This document shows, piece after piece, positions 18,000 to 27,264 of a stretch of DNA of 54,210 nt. Position 1 is the first letter of the stretch; the number at the start of each line of letters is the position of its first letter. The notes under the pieces are model-generated. The model saw only the letters and a list, made by a program, of their open reading frames with translations. It did no database searches and had not been told where the DNA came from. A program made the translations under genes and the position numbers. Where the stretch lies: positions 1 through 54,210 of the forward strand of contig CABKML010000012.1 of the NCBI GenBank assembly GCA_902373515.1. Reading direction: 5' to 3'. The stretch comes from an uncultured Eubacteriales bacterium. Its GTDB lineage: Bacteria; Bacillota; Clostridia; Saccharofermentanales; Fastidiosipilaceae.

Positions 18000-19424
18000 T
18001 TATTCCGCTGTTCCTGCTTCTCTTTCTGCCACCAAAGCTTTTTTCCAGGCAGCCAATGCACAATTCTGTCGCTTGGCCATACTTGAATTTGCCGGAAAAT
18101 ACGGTTGAATTTCTTCTTGCAAATATTTGCTTAAGTGCTCCAAACTCAAAGCGGAATAAGACATGCCCTTAAGTTTCTTATCCCGATAAGTTTGAGCAAG
18201 CGCCGGCAAGATTCCCATATTTGCCGTCATCGGTTGGAAATCTTTCTGCTCATGCGTAACATAAGAAATCAAAGATCCCAACATCGTTACAGGCGGTAAT
18301 GGCGGATTTTTTTTGCCCTGTAAACGCATATAAACCGAAATTGCCGCCCAAATACCGGAGCTTATTGCCGGAACATAACCTTCCATCCCCGTTATTTGCC
18401 CGGCAAAAAAGAGGTAAGGCAAATTCTTAGTTGATAAATCAGGCTGCAAAAAAGCCGGACTATGCAGATAAGTATTACGATGCATTACTCCGTAACGGGA
18501 AAATTCAGCTTGTTTTAACGCCGGGATCAAAGAGAATACCCGTTTTTGTTCCGACCATTTCAACTGCGTTTGAAAGCCGACCATGTTATATAAAGTCCGT
18601 GCAGAATTATCCTGTCTTAATTGCACACAGGCATACGGTCTTTTGCCGGTATGCGGGTCAATTAAGCCTACCGGTTTGAGCGGCCCGAACAGCAAAGACT
18701 TATAACCGGTCAAAGCTATCTGTTCTACCGGCATACAACCTTGAAACAACAATTTCTTTTCAAAGTCGTGCACCTCTGCCCTTTCAGAATTGACTAAAGC
18801 ATCATAGAAGATATCATACTCTTCTTTAGTCATCGGACAATTTAGGTAGGCCGCTTCACCTCTTTCGTACCGTGACATGTAAAAGGCTCGTTCCATGTCC
18901 AGCGAATCTTTTTCAACTAAGGGTGCCTGAGCGTCAAAGAAATACGCCTGTGCTGTATCGTTGCCCGCTTTTTTCAACGAAAGCTGCAAATTATCTAAAA
19001 ATTTTCCGTCACTCAGCGGACCGGTCGCTACTATTTGATAATCATGTTCTGTAAGTTCTGTTGCTTTTTCAGAACGTAAATTAATCAGTTTTTCCCGTTT
19101 TATCGCTTCAGTTACTGCAGCTGAAAAAGCCGTACGATCAACAGCTAAAGCCCCGCCTGCTTCCACTTGGCAATTTTGGGCAATTTCCAATAATCTTGAG
19201 CCTAAGGCCGTCGCTTCCGCTTTAAGCATGCCGGAGGCTACATACGGTCTTTTGGCTTTCAAAGAATTGGAACAAACAAGTTCCGCCAAATAATTGCTTG
19301 TATAAACAACTTTCGGCGAAGTAAACTTTTCTTCGATCAAGTCTACTGTAACTCCCAGTTCAGCCAAAGTTAAAGCTGCTTCACATCCGGCTAAACCGCC
19401 GCCGTAGATAATTACTTCACTCAT
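18000..19424 (-). CDS. trmFO: Methylenetetrahydrofolate-tRNA (uracil-5-)-methyltransferase TrmFO
   Basis: TrmFO makes ribothymidine at position 54 of the T-loop using methylene-tetrahydrofolate and FADH2. The 474 residues start with the FAD-binding IYGGGLAGCEAALTLAELG, followed by the GidA-family segments SNSLKAKRPYVASGMLKAEA and DPHTGKRPYACVQLRQD, and end in FAGQITGMEGYVPAISSGI, which completes the FAD site. Length is slightly above the usual 435-450. It overlaps topA by 4 bases (ATGA), the standard Firmicute topA-trmFO arrangement. Confidence 0.96.
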   Translation of the reverse strand: MSEVIIYGGGLAGCEAALTLAELGVTVDLIEEKFTSPKVVYTSNYLAELVCSNSLKAKRPYVASGMLKAEATALGSRLLEIAQNCQVEAGGALAVDRTAFSAAVTEAIKREKLINLRSEKATELTEHDYQIVATGPLSDGKFLDNLQLSLKKAGNDTAQAYFFDAQAPLVEKDSLDMERAFYMSRYERGEAAYLNCPMTKEEYDIFYDALVNSERAEVHDFEKKLLFQGCMPVEQIALTGYKSLLFGPLKPVGLIDPHTGKRPYACVQLRQDNSARTLYNMVGFQTQLKWSEQKRVFSLIPALKQAEFSRYGVMHRNTYLHSPAFLQPDLSTKNLPYLFFAGQITGMEGYVPAISSGIWAAISVYMRLQGKKNPPLPPVTMLGSLISYVTHEQKDFQPMTANMGILPALAQTYRDKKLKGMSYSALSLEHLSKYLQEEIQPYFPANSSMAKRQNCALAAWKKALVAEREAGTAE

Positions 19425-21694
19425 TCGTCAGCCTCTGATTTCTCTTTTTCATCTTTTTCACTCTTAGCAGTTTTGGCTTTAGTTTTCGTCTTAGTTTTCG
19501 GCTTTTTTTCTCGCGCTGTTGTCTTTTTATTTTCAGTTGCATCAGTTTCGGAAGTTTCATTAACTTCGGACTGAGCTTTTTTATTTTTCTTGGCACGAGA
19601 AGGACAATTTTCGTTGGAGCATATCACGCTCTTTTGCCGACGATAAATTCTTTCTTCCTTATATGCCCCGCAAAGTTCACATTTTTCGGCAAGCGGTAAA
19701 TTCCAGCTGATAAACGCACAATTGGGGTCAAGTGATTTATCGCAAACATAGAATATTTTTCGCCGCTTATGTGATTTCATGGAAATTACAGATGAGGAAC
19801 ACAAAGGACACAAAGCAGCTGTTTTAGTGTATACATTGTGGGTATATTGACATTCCGGGAAGCGTTCGCAAGCGATAAATTGTCCGAATCTGCCGTCTTT
19901 GTAAACCAAATCTCCTTTTTGACATTCCGGACATTTTTCTCCTGTTTTCTTGACGGCAAGTTCAACTTTCGCCAAATTTTCCTTCGCGTTCTCAATATCC
20001 CGGCTGAAAGGTGCGTAAAATTCCCGCAAAACCTGCACATAATCTTTTTTGCCCGCTTCTACCTGATCCAAATCATCTTCCATCTCTTTAGTGAAAGAAA
20101 TATCCACGATTTTAGCAAAATTACTTTCTAAAAAAGATGTAACGACCGTGCCTAATTCTGTCGGCTGCAAATTGCGCTCTACCTTTTCGGCGTAACCTCT
20201 ATCCATAATTGTTCTGATCGTCGGCGCATAAGTTGAAGGTCTGCCGATACCTTTTTCTTCCATTAATTTAATCAAAGAAGCTTCTGTATAGCGTTTAGGC
20301 GGAGCGGTAAATTTTTGCTCCTTTTTTAATTTACGAATAGTCAGCTCTTCTCCCTCCGTTAAAGCCGGCAAAAGATTGTCTTTTACTCCTTCAGTCTGAT
20401 TCTCTTCAACATTGCGACTGTTGAATGCCGCTAAAAAGCCTTCTTTCAACAATCTTTCACCCTTAGCCTTGAATATATACGTGTCATTTACCGCAATATC
20501 TAATTTTTCTGTAGAATAAAGGGCCGGCAACATTTGTGATGCCAAAAACTTTTGAAATATCATTTTATAAAGCTGAAATTGCTCATTTGTTAAACCTGAT
20601 TGTACTTTTTCCGGTGTCAATTCAAAATGAGTCGGCCTGATAGCCTCATGGGCATCCTGGCTGGCACCTTTGTTTTTGTAATAATTAGGTTTGGCGGGTA
20701 AAGCTGCTTCACCGAATTCGCTTGCAATCAGATTACGTGCCGCACTTAAAGCTTCCTCCGATATCCGCACCGAGTCGGTACGAATGTAACTTATTAATGA
20801 AGTCTGACCGATACCTTTAATTTCAACGCCTTCATACAGTTGTTGTGCTACTTTCATGGTCCTTGAGGAACTGAAGCCTAAACGCCAGGAAGCTTCCTGT
20901 TGTAAGGTGGAAGTTGTATAAGGCGGCGAAGGCTGACGTTTACGCTCGCCTTTTTTGATTGCAACAACTTCGGCTTTTTTGCCCTGCAAATCATTAAATA
21001 CAGCTAAAGCCGCCGATTCATCGGCCAATTTATCTTTGACTTGCTTGCCGTTTAAGGATTTTCCGTAATATTCCGCCGTCAAAGCATTCCCGCTCCCATT
21101 AACGAATTCTCCGGTAATCAACCAATATTCTTCCGGTACAAAAGCGGCAATTTCCCGCTCTTTGTCAACTAAAATTTTAGTTGCTACGGATTGTACTCTA
21201 CCTGCAGACAAACCTTTACGTATTTTTTGCCATAAAACCGGACTTAATTCATAACCTACCAATCTGTCCAGTATGCGTCTGGCCTGTTGGGCATTAACCA
21301 GATTAACATTTAAGGTCCGCGGCTTTTGTACGGCCTGTCTTACCGCATTTTGAGTAATTTCATTGAACGTTACTCGAACCGGCGCCTGTTCTTCAATATT
21401 TAAGACTTTCTCCAAATGCCAACCGATAGCTTCTCCTTCCCGATCAGGGTCGGTAGCAATAAAAACGCAATCAGCTTTTTCGGCTTTAGATTTCAGGTCG
21501 CTGATAACTTTTTCTTTGCCGCGCATATTGATATAACGCGGTTTAAAATCGTGCTTAATATCTACGCCCAAGCTCATAGACGGCAAATCACGAATATGGC
21601 CTACGGAAGCAGCTATAACATATTCATCGCCCAAATAACGATTAATAGTTTTGGCTTTGGCGGGTGACTCTACAATTAACAACTTTTTTCCCAT
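19421..21694 (-). CDS. topA: DNA topoisomerase I
   Basis: TopA relaxes negative supercoils by single-strand passage. The 757 residues open with the Toprim motif KLLIVESPAKAKTINRYLG and ATDPDREGEAIGWHL, contain the catalytic tyrosine in SLISYIRTDSVRIS, and end with zinc ribbons CPEC...CERFPEC, CPLC...CDKSLDPNC and CELC...CSNENC. A tail of about 50 residues is Lys/Thr/Glu-rich with TKTKTKAKT and is likely disordered and DNA-binding. GAGG precedes the ATG. The promoter at 21737-21766 separates it from dprA. Confidence 0.97.
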   Translation of the reverse strand: MGKKLLIVESPAKAKTINRYLGDEYVIAASVGHIRDLPSMSLGVDIKHDFKPRYINMRGKEKVISDLKSKAEKADCVFIATDPDREGEAIGWHLEKVLNIEEQAPVRVTFNEITQNAVRQAVQKPRTLNVNLVNAQQARRILDRLVGYELSPVLWQKIRKGLSAGRVQSVATKILVDKEREIAAFVPEEYWLITGEFVNGSGNALTAEYYGKSLNGKQVKDKLADESAALAVFNDLQGKKAEVVAIKKGERKRQPSPPYTTSTLQQEASWRLGFSSSRTMKVAQQLYEGVEIKGIGQTSLISYIRTDSVRISEEALSAARNLIASEFGEAALPAKPNYYKNKGASQDAHEAIRPTHFELTPEKVQSGLTNEQFQLYKMIFQKFLASQMLPALYSTEKLDIAVNDTYIFKAKGERLLKEGFLAAFNSRNVEENQTEGVKDNLLPALTEGEELTIRKLKKEQKFTAPPKRYTEASLIKLMEEKGIGRPSTYAPTIRTIMDRGYAEKVERNLQPTELGTVVTSFLESNFAKIVDISFTKEMEDDLDQVEAGKKDYVQVLREFYAPFSRDIENAKENLAKVELAVKKTGEKCPECQKGDLVYKDGRFGQFIACERFPECQYTHNVYTKTAALCPLCSSSVISMKSHKRRKIFYVCDKSLDPNCAFISWNLPLAEKCELCGAYKEERIYRRQKSVICSNENCPSRAKKNKKAQSEVNETSETDATENKKTTAREKKPKTKTKTKAKTAKSEKDEKEKSEADE

Positions 21695-21736
21695 GTTCTT
21701 ATCCTCATTACGTGCAGCAATTAATCCTAAAGCAGC

Positions 21737-21766
21737 ATACTACCATTAATTCAGTATATTTGACAA
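21737..21766 (-). promoter_or_regulatory. Promoter of topA-trmFO
   Basis: TTGTCA and TAGTAT are spaced by 18 bases on the minus strand, and TGG precedes the -10 as an extended element. It lies about 45 bases before the topA ATG. Confidence 0.55.
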
Positions 21767-21862
21767 ATAGACGAAGATAATTTATCACCATTGGCGAGTT
21801 TTGTCATGACTTTAAGGTTGTTACGCCGAATTTTTTCGCAAAAAACTCATGTCGCAGGTGCT

Positions 21863-23179
21863 CTAAGTGAGATAATAGCGTAATCCCGTCATTTTTATCT
21901 TACCTGTCAGTTTCATTTTCTCTAATGTTATCAAAAAGTCCTCCAAATTAATTTTTTGTGTTTGCGAACAGACCCGATACAACTCCTCCTGTACCATACC
22001 GTTGTTTAATTGTAATTTTTGCTGAATTTCAGCTGCTAATTTGTCGGCAAGGCAATTTTCATTTTTCTCTGCCGGCTCGTTTTTTTCTTGCGGCTCAGCA
22101 ACAATTTTATTTTGTATTTTCATTTCCAATTTATACGATGTATAGCGACAACTTGCTTGTAAATGTTCCAATAATGACTCGGGCGATAAATAAGGTGGAC
22201 AGCCTTCGGCTATAAGATTGTTACAGCCGCAGCTGAAAGCTTGATTTACAGCTCCCGGGACTGCTAAAACTTCCCTTCCCTGATCCGAAGCAAAATTAGC
22301 CGTAATTAAGCTGCCGCTGCTTTTGGCCGCCTCAACAATTAAAGTCACTTGGCACAGTCCGCTTATTAAGCGATTGCGGGCAGCAAAATATTGCGGTTTA
22401 GCCTTTTCCCATGGCAAAAATTCACTGATAGCCGCTCCCCGTAAAATGATTTCCTGTAAAATATCCCGGTGTTTTACGGGATAGCACTCCCCGCAACCGT
22501 TAGGCAAAACGGCTATCGGCGTCAAATTAGCCGCTAAAGTATAGCGGTGCGCCGTAATATCACAGCCGTATGCCAAACCGCTGACAATATTAATTTTATA
22601 AAATGACAGATACGTTATCAGCTCTTTAATAACCCTCTCGCCGTAGGGTGTCATTTTCCTTGAACCTACTATCGCCAATCCCGGCACTGTACTATGTAAA
22701 CTCGTTATATTACCCGCGTAGAAAATACACGCCGGTGCTGCTGAAATTTCTTTTAACAGCGGCGGAAAAGTAGGTTCAAAATCCATAACAAAATGTAAGT
22801 CTGCCGTCAAATAGCTGCTGTTATTGTTCAGAATACGAATAATATAATGAAAAATAGTTTCAGCTGCAGCAAATCGTTCTTTCGCTTTGTAAAGTAAATT
22901 AAGCCGACTGAATGTCGCTCTTTTTTGCCATTCCGCTTCATAATAAAGCAGAACCGAATCGGTAAAACGTAAGCACCAATTTTGCAGAAGTTCCGCTTTT
23001 GCCGGGCGCATATCCGGACAATTTTTGATTAATATTGTTAAATTACGCCGAGATATTTGTAATACTTGTGCTAAAAGGCAAAGATATGTACCGGCAACAA
23101 AATTCAAGCAATGTAATTCATCGGCTGCCGCTTGTAAATTCCAATCAGGATTGCTGTTAATCACATTAAGCGCATTCAC
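21863..23179 (-). CDS. dprA: DNA-processing protein DprA/Smf
   Basis: DprA binds incoming single-stranded DNA and loads RecA during transformation. The 438 residues contain the Rossmann-like core with IVGSRKMTPYGERV, VSGLAYGCDITAHR, AVLPNGCGECYP, SEFLPWEKAKPQYF-type and AARNRLISGLCQVTLIVEA segments, and an extended C-terminal region ending in a winged-helix-like domain (about the last 60 residues). The N-terminal 120 residues are divergent. The start is GTG 23179 with GGAGG nine bases upstream, 14 bases inside the comM stop region, so the two genes are translationally coupled. An ATG 14 codons earlier in the frame lies deep inside comM and lacks a ribosome binding site. Confidence 0.9.
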   Translation of the reverse strand: MNALNVINSNPDWNLQAAADELHCLNFVAGTYLCLLAQVLQISRRNLTILIKNCPDMRPAKAELLQNWCLRFTDSVLLYYEAEWQKRATFSRLNLLYKAKERFAAAETIFHYIIRILNNNSSYLTADLHFVMDFEPTFPPLLKEISAAPACIFYAGNITSLHSTVPGLAIVGSRKMTPYGERVIKELITYLSFYKINIVSGLAYGCDITAHRYTLAANLTPIAVLPNGCGECYPVKHRDILQEIILRGAAISEFLPWEKAKPQYFAARNRLISGLCQVTLIVEAAKSSGSLITANFASDQGREVLAVPGAVNQAFSCGCNNLIAEGCPPYLSPESLLEHLQASCRYTSYKLEMKIQNKIVAEPQEKNEPAEKNENCLADKLAAEIQQKLQLNNGMVQEELYRVCSQTQKINLEDFLITLEKMKLTGKIKMTGLRYYLT

Positions 23180-24884
23180 GTTGTATTTCCTCCGGTATTT
23201 CAATATATGCCGCCGCTTCAATAAAATTCTGTATGTTACATTCTCGTCCCTGAAAATCGGCTAAAGTTAAAGCCAGCGCTCGTAAGTACAGTAAGCGTCG
23301 AAATGAAAGGTGACGCGCATAATGCATTGTGTTGATAAAATCCTGCATTTCTGTTGTCAAAACCTGTATTTTGCTCAGTTCTGCCAAATTCAATTGCGCA
23401 TTCAAACAATATCTGTGACACAAAGAATAATTACGTTCTCTTTGAAAGTTACGACACTTTTGAATATTATCCCGCATCTTTTCCGCCAGCAGAATTTTAT
23501 CGTGTTTTGACTTATTAAGTGCCGTCTTGTCATCAACAGCTTCAGCTAAGGAATTCGGCGGCAAAATATTAAGTACAGGTAATTCTTCCCGGCGTACAAG
23601 GCAAATCATACTCAAACGATCCCACAAGGCTCCGCCTATGTGCTGATTAAATTGTTTAACCCGATATTCCGAACAGTGACAGGCGGCTAGCCACGGTTCG
23701 AACAAGTTGCCGCAAGGGCAGGGATTCATGTCACATAAGAGCTGACAGAAAGGTTGTAAGTGGACGTCTGACGGTACAGCGGATGTATCTGTAAAATTAT
23801 TATCACCTGTATAGGTGAGATTTCTTTGCCAAAATTCTTCCAGACACAAAAGACTTTTGCTGCGAAATTTATTAAGTTCGCTGAGAAATAACAAGCCGCT
23901 TTTAAATTTCAGCAATTTGCCGCTTTGCCTTTGACCGTTCCATAACTGCCCGGGCAAGCTGAGGCAACCGACATCCAATAATATTTGTTCCAAGTCACGC
24001 AACTCCCGATTATAAGTTTGCCAAACCTGTTTAAGCTCATTTTCTAAAAAATAAACGGCACTATGTAATAATTCCGTTTTACCCGAACCGTTAGAACCGA
24101 TAAATAGTAAAGGATGACCGCCGGCTAAAGCTATATGCAAACTGCGTTTACTGAAATCCATATTTTGCAATTCTACATAATTATCCAAAGCAATTTGTGC
24201 CTGTCGTTCTAAAGAAAGCAGCATACTTCTTTGCCGACTATCAATTTCTTCTTGCTGATAATCCGGCAAATTTATGCTGCTGCGGGCAAAGCTCGCATTA
24301 TTCCCGTTATTGGCAATGACAGCGGATAAGTTATGTAAATCTTTTAACTGACTTATACTGAAATAATCACAATTTTTAATGTTCTGCCAATATTCTTCCT
24401 TCATATCTGCCGGCAAATAGCATTTTATTTTAGGAAAGTCGGCTAATTTATAAATGTAATCTAATATAATCTTAATTTGTTGCTTATCCGCCTCATATTG
24501 CCGATAAGAAAGCAAATCACCGGTATCATTTACCTGACCGCTCAAGCTTAATTCACCGTAACTTAAACAAACAGAGGGCAATTCAATTTGTTTACTGGCG
24601 GCCAATATAGCTAAAGCAATAGGCAAATCAAATGTACTTCCCTGTTTCAATTGCGCAACCGGACTTAAATTAACAATAATCTTACCGGACGGGAAACGAA
24701 AATCAGCTGCTCTGATAGCAAACTTCACTCGTAATCTTGCTTCTTTGATGGTACTGTCCGCTCCGCCGATAATCCTAAAATCATTAATTCCGCCGCTTAA
24801 ACAAACGGATATATTACATAATTGCAGTTCCTGTTGATGATTGCGAAATAAACTAAAAATATTGACATGTTGACTCTGACCCAT
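23166..24884 (-). CDS. comM: ComM/YifB-type Mg-chelatase-like AAA+ ATPase
   Basis: ComM is a hexameric helicase that promotes branch migration during integration of transforming DNA. The 572 residues have the N-terminal Lon-like domain (about 30-190, with FRIIGGADSTIKEARLRV and NLSPVAQLKQGSTFDLPIA), Walker A GSNGSGKT (263-270), and the family marker MNPCPCG (386-392). The Walker B region reads LLFLSELNKF (331-340) where the family has LFLDELPEF, so the Asp is Ser here while the following Glu is kept. The protein is more divergent than its neighbours. AGGAAG precedes the ATG. Operon with dprA. Annotation by family is secure; ATPase competence is not. Confidence 0.85.
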   Translation of the reverse strand: MGQSQHVNIFSLFRNHQQELQLCNISVCLSGGINDFRIIGGADSTIKEARLRVKFAIRAADFRFPSGKIIVNLSPVAQLKQGSTFDLPIALAILAASKQIELPSVCLSYGELSLSGQVNDTGDLLSYRQYEADKQQIKIILDYIYKLADFPKIKCYLPADMKEEYWQNIKNCDYFSISQLKDLHNLSAVIANNGNNASFARSSINLPDYQQEEIDSRQRSMLLSLERQAQIALDNYVELQNMDFSKRSLHIALAGGHPLLFIGSNGSGKTELLHSAVYFLENELKQVWQTYNRELRDLEQILLDVGCLSLPGQLWNGQRQSGKLLKFKSGLLFLSELNKFRSKSLLCLEEFWQRNLTYTGDNNFTDTSAVPSDVHLQPFCQLLCDMNPCPCGNLFEPWLAACHCSEYRVKQFNQHIGGALWDRLSMICLVRREELPVLNILPPNSLAEAVDDKTALNKSKHDKILLAEKMRDNIQKCRNFQRERNYSLCHRYCLNAQLNLAELSKIQVLTTEMQDFINTMHYARHLSFRRLLYLRALALTLADFQGRECNIQNFIEAAAYIEIPEEIQRECA

Positions 24885-25018
24885 ATTAGCTTCCTATCTT
24901 TGTATTCATTCCGTCCAAAACAAAGAGCTTGAACGGAACTGTCTTCAGCATAGGGGATAATAAGGTGCATGGCAGTAGAATTTTTATTCAAAAATTCAAA
25001 TTAATTCCTCGAATCGCT

Positions 25019-25051
25019 TTCTCAATTTGCCTGCGAAAATTTGCCTGAGAA
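25019..25051. repeat. Short nested repeats upstream of comM
   Basis: AATTTGCCTG occurs at 25024-25033 and again at 25038-25047, inside an inverted repeat TTCTCA (25019-25024) and TGAGAA (25046-25051). It lies about 135 bases upstream of comM. It could be a regulator site; no known consensus matches. Confidence 0.4.
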
Positions 25052-25103
25052 TTTTATGCTACGCGCTGAAATAAAGCAACAAGTCACGGTGAACCGAAGC
25101 GGC

Positions 25104-25136
25104 AAAAAAAATGCTGCCCGTATTTCGGTGCAGCAC
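25104..25136 (-). terminator. Rho-independent terminator of ychF
   Basis: On the minus strand TGCTGC pairs with GCAGCA and CCG with CGG around an AAATA loop, with one bulged A. Eight T follow directly. It is 27 bases after the ychF stop. Confidence 0.93.
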
Positions 25137-25162
25137 CTTTATGTTCCGTCATATTAATAAAA

Positions 25163-26260
25163 TCAAACATTGAAGCGGAAAAGAACAACATCGCCGTCCC
25201 GCATAATGTATTCTTTACCTTCAGATCTGACCAGACCTTTTTCTTTAGCTTTAGCTAAAGAGCCGGCAGCTAATAAATCGGCGTAATTGACAACCTCAGC
25301 CCGAATAAAACCTCTTTCAAAATCGGAGTGAATTTTTCCCGCCGCTTTAGGTGCGGTACAACCGATGGGAATAGTCCAGGCACGAACTTCCTTCGGTCCG
25401 GCTGTCAAATAGGACATTAAGCCCAAAAGTTTATATCCGGCTTTGATAATTCTGGCCAAGCCGCTTTGTTTCAAGCCCAGATCTTCCAAGAACATGGCTT
25501 TGTCTTCGTCCGGCAGAGACGCAATTTCCGCTTCGATTTCAGCTGAAATAACTAAAGCTTCCGCCTTTTCCGCCTTGGCACGTTCACTTACCGCTTTGAC
25601 AAATTTATTATTTTCTGCAGTTGCATGAATATCATCTTCGCTTACGTTGGCGACAAACAAGATCGGTTTGGCTGACAATAAGTACAATTCCTGCCAATAA
25701 TCAGCTTCACTTTCATCACTGACAAAAGAGCGGGCCGAATGATTATCGTTCAGCCAGGAAAGTAAACGTTCCAGGAAATCCAACTCTTTGGCGGCTTCTT
25801 TGTTCCCGCCTTTGCAAAGTTTCTCAATTTTGGCAATTCTCTTGGTTAAAAATTCGATATCGGAAAGTATAAGTTCAGTTTCAATAATATCAATGTCTCG
25901 GGCCGGATCGGGGCTGCCGTTTACATGTACAATATTCTCATTTTCAAAGCAGCGAACGACCTGCAAAATCGCATCACATTCACGAATATGTGAAAGAAAC
26001 TTATTACCTAATCCTTCACCTTTGCTGGCTCCAGCTACCAAACCGGCTATATCGACAAATTCCACTATCGCCGGTGTACATTTTTCGGCATTATATAATT
26101 TGACTAACGGTTCCAAACGTTCATCCGGCACGTTAACAATACCGATATTCGGTTCAATTGTACAAAACGGGTAATTCGCCGCTTCTGCTCCTGCCTGTGT
26201 TATCGCGTTAAATAAAGTACTTTTACCGACGTTGGGTAATCCGACAATACCAATTTTCAT
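25163..26260 (-). CDS. ychF: Ribosome-associated GTPase/ATPase YchF
   Basis: YchF (OLA1 family) is a P-loop protein of the Obg group that prefers ATP and associates with ribosomes; it influences oxidative-stress responses. The 365 residues have the P-loop GLPNVGKSTLFNAIT, the G3-like DIAGLVAGASKGEGLGNKFL, the altered G4 region FVANVSED expected for ATP preference, a central coiled-coil, and the C-terminal TGS domain with FTVGPKEVRAW-like and GFIRAEVVNYADL segments. Length is normal. GGGAG precedes the ATG. tRNA-Arg lies 113 bases upstream in the same direction and could be on the same transcript. Confidence 0.96.
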   Translation of the reverse strand: MKIGIVGLPNVGKSTLFNAITQAGAEAANYPFCTIEPNIGIVNVPDERLEPLVKLYNAEKCTPAIVEFVDIAGLVAGASKGEGLGNKFLSHIRECDAILQVVRCFENENIVHVNGSPDPARDIDIIETELILSDIEFLTKRIAKIEKLCKGGNKEAAKELDFLERLLSWLNDNHSARSFVSDESEADYWQELYLLSAKPILFVANVSEDDIHATAENNKFVKAVSERAKAEKAEALVISAEIEAEIASLPDEDKAMFLEDLGLKQSGLARIIKAGYKLLGLMSYLTAGPKEVRAWTIPIGCTAPKAAGKIHSDFERGFIRAEVVNYADLLAAGSLAKAKEKGLVRSEGKEYIMRDGDVVLFRFNV

Positions 26261-26373
26261 TTCTTTCTCCCTTGTTCTGCAGTTTAATGCGCAAAGCGGA
26301 TACTTAACCGGTTATTTGGGCTTCAATTCTGCTGATCAATTCTTGCCGCTCAGGGCAAATTTAAGTAATTTAA

Positions 26374-26447
26374 TGTTCCCGAGGTGATTCGAACACCCGG
26401 CCTACCGCTTAGGAGGCGGTCGCTCTATCCAGCTGAGCTACGAGAAC
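26374..26447 (-). tRNA. tRNA-Arg(CCU)
   Basis: The 74-base minus-strand sequence has acceptor stem GTTCTCG/CGGGAAC (one G-T wobble) with discriminator A, D-arm with AGCTCAGCTGGATAGAGC, anticodon stem CCGC/GCGG around the loop CTCCTAA (anticodon CCT, arginine AGG), and T-loop TTCGAAT. CCA is not encoded. It decodes a rare arginine codon. Confidence 0.95.
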
Positions 26448-26459
26448 GTTTACTGTCAT

Positions 26460-26465
26460 ATTATA
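26460..26465 (-). promoter_or_regulatory. -10 element of tRNA-Arg promoter
   Basis: TATAAT on the minus strand lies 13 bases before the tRNA 5' end. The -35 is poor (TGGCAA at 19 bases), so the promoter is partly inferred from position. Confidence 0.45.
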
Positions 26466-26510
26466 AATTGAATTTCATATTATTGCCAGATTGCACTTGC
26501 TGCCCTTTAT

Positions 26511-26539
26511 TTGTTTATCGGTCAAGCACATGCTATTAT
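26511..26539 (+). promoter_or_regulatory. Promoter of ung
   Basis: TTGTTT, a 17-base spacer and TATTAT with a preceding TGC (extended -10) lie on the plus strand, 72 bases before the ung ATG. Confidence 0.55.
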
Positions 26540-26545
26540 GAAAAA

Positions 26546-26590
26546 GTCGATTTGAGGCTGCAACAGGCAGCTTGTATTATTTGAATCGAC
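26546..26590 (+). promoter_or_regulatory. Hairpin in the ung leader
   Basis: GTCGATT and AATCGAC (perfect 7 bp) enclose a second stem GCTGC/GCAGC. The structure sits in the 5' leader, ending about 22 bases before the start codon and close to the GGAGG. It has no T-run, so it is not a terminator. Confidence 0.4.
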
Positions 26591-26611
26591 AATTCAGCGG
26601 AGGCGATACTG

Positions 26612-27256
26612 ATGTCCAATAAATGGTTCGATATTATCAGCAAGGAAATGCAACAACCTTATTTTGCCGATTTAGCTGCTTTTGTTAAAGCGGAAAGAGC
26701 TAATTATACAGTTTACCCGCCGGCGGATAAGGTTTTTAACAGTTTTAATTTGTGCCCTTTCGACAAAGTCAAGGTTGTCATTGTCGGCCAAGATCCTTAT
26801 CATCAGCCGCATCAGGCTATGGGTTTAAGTTTTTCTGTAAATAAGGGTGTGAAAATTCCACCGTCTTTGCAAAACATTTTTCAGGAGCAAAAGCAATCAC
26901 CGTCAAGCGGCGATTTGACACCTTGGGCCCGGCAGGGCGTGTTCCTGTTGAATCGGATTCTGACGGTCAGAGAAAATCAACCTCTAAGTCATCAAAATAA
27001 AGGCTGGGAGATTTTTACAAGTCATATTTTAGCGGAGCTTTATGCTGTTAATCGACCGTTGGTTTTTATGCTTTGGGGGAAGCAGGCTCAAAGTCTGATG
27101 CCCGAAGTTAAGCGGGCCGATCATTTGTTTTTGTGCACCAGTCATCCCAGTCCTTTGGCTGTTTATCGAGGTTTTCACGGTTGCGGTCACTTCGAGCTGG
27201 CTAATAAGTTTTTGCAGGAGCACGGTTTGACGGCAATTGATTGGCGGCTTCCCTGA
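26612..27256 (+). CDS. ung: Uracil-DNA glycosylase
   Basis: Family 1 UDG removes uracil from DNA as the first step of base excision repair. The 214 residues contain the water-activating motif VIVGQDPYHQPHQAMGLSFS (D61, H64) and the C-terminal leucine-loop motif HPSPLAVYRGFHGCGHF, with LLNRILTVRENQ between them. Length is typical. GGAGG lies nine bases before the ATG. It is the only plus-strand protein gene in the window and converges with the downstream hydrolase gene, whose stop codon is 8 bases away. Confidence 0.97.
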   Translation: MSNKWFDIISKEMQQPYFADLAAFVKAERANYTVYPPADKVFNSFNLCPFDKVKVVIVGQDPYHQPHQAMGLSFSVNKGVKIPPSLQNIFQEQKQSPSSGDLTPWARQGVFLLNRILTVRENQPLSHQNKGWEIFTSHILAELYAVNRPLVFMLWGKQAQSLMPEVKRADHLFLCTSHPSPLAVYRGFHGCGHFELANKFLQEHGLTAIDWRLP

Positions 27257-27264
27257 TCAGCCAA
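27241..27264. terminator. Possible bidirectional terminator at the ung/hydrolase convergence
   Basis: TTGGC and GCCAA form a short stem overlapping the ung stop codon. The T-tract is poor on both strands, so this is weak. Confidence 0.3.

Noticed and set aside
24797..24991. Short frame overlapping the comM start as a missing comM N-terminus joined by frameshift
   Set aside because: The comM frame already accounts for the expected residues before FRIIGGAD, and it has its own ribosome binding site (AGGAAG) and ATG.
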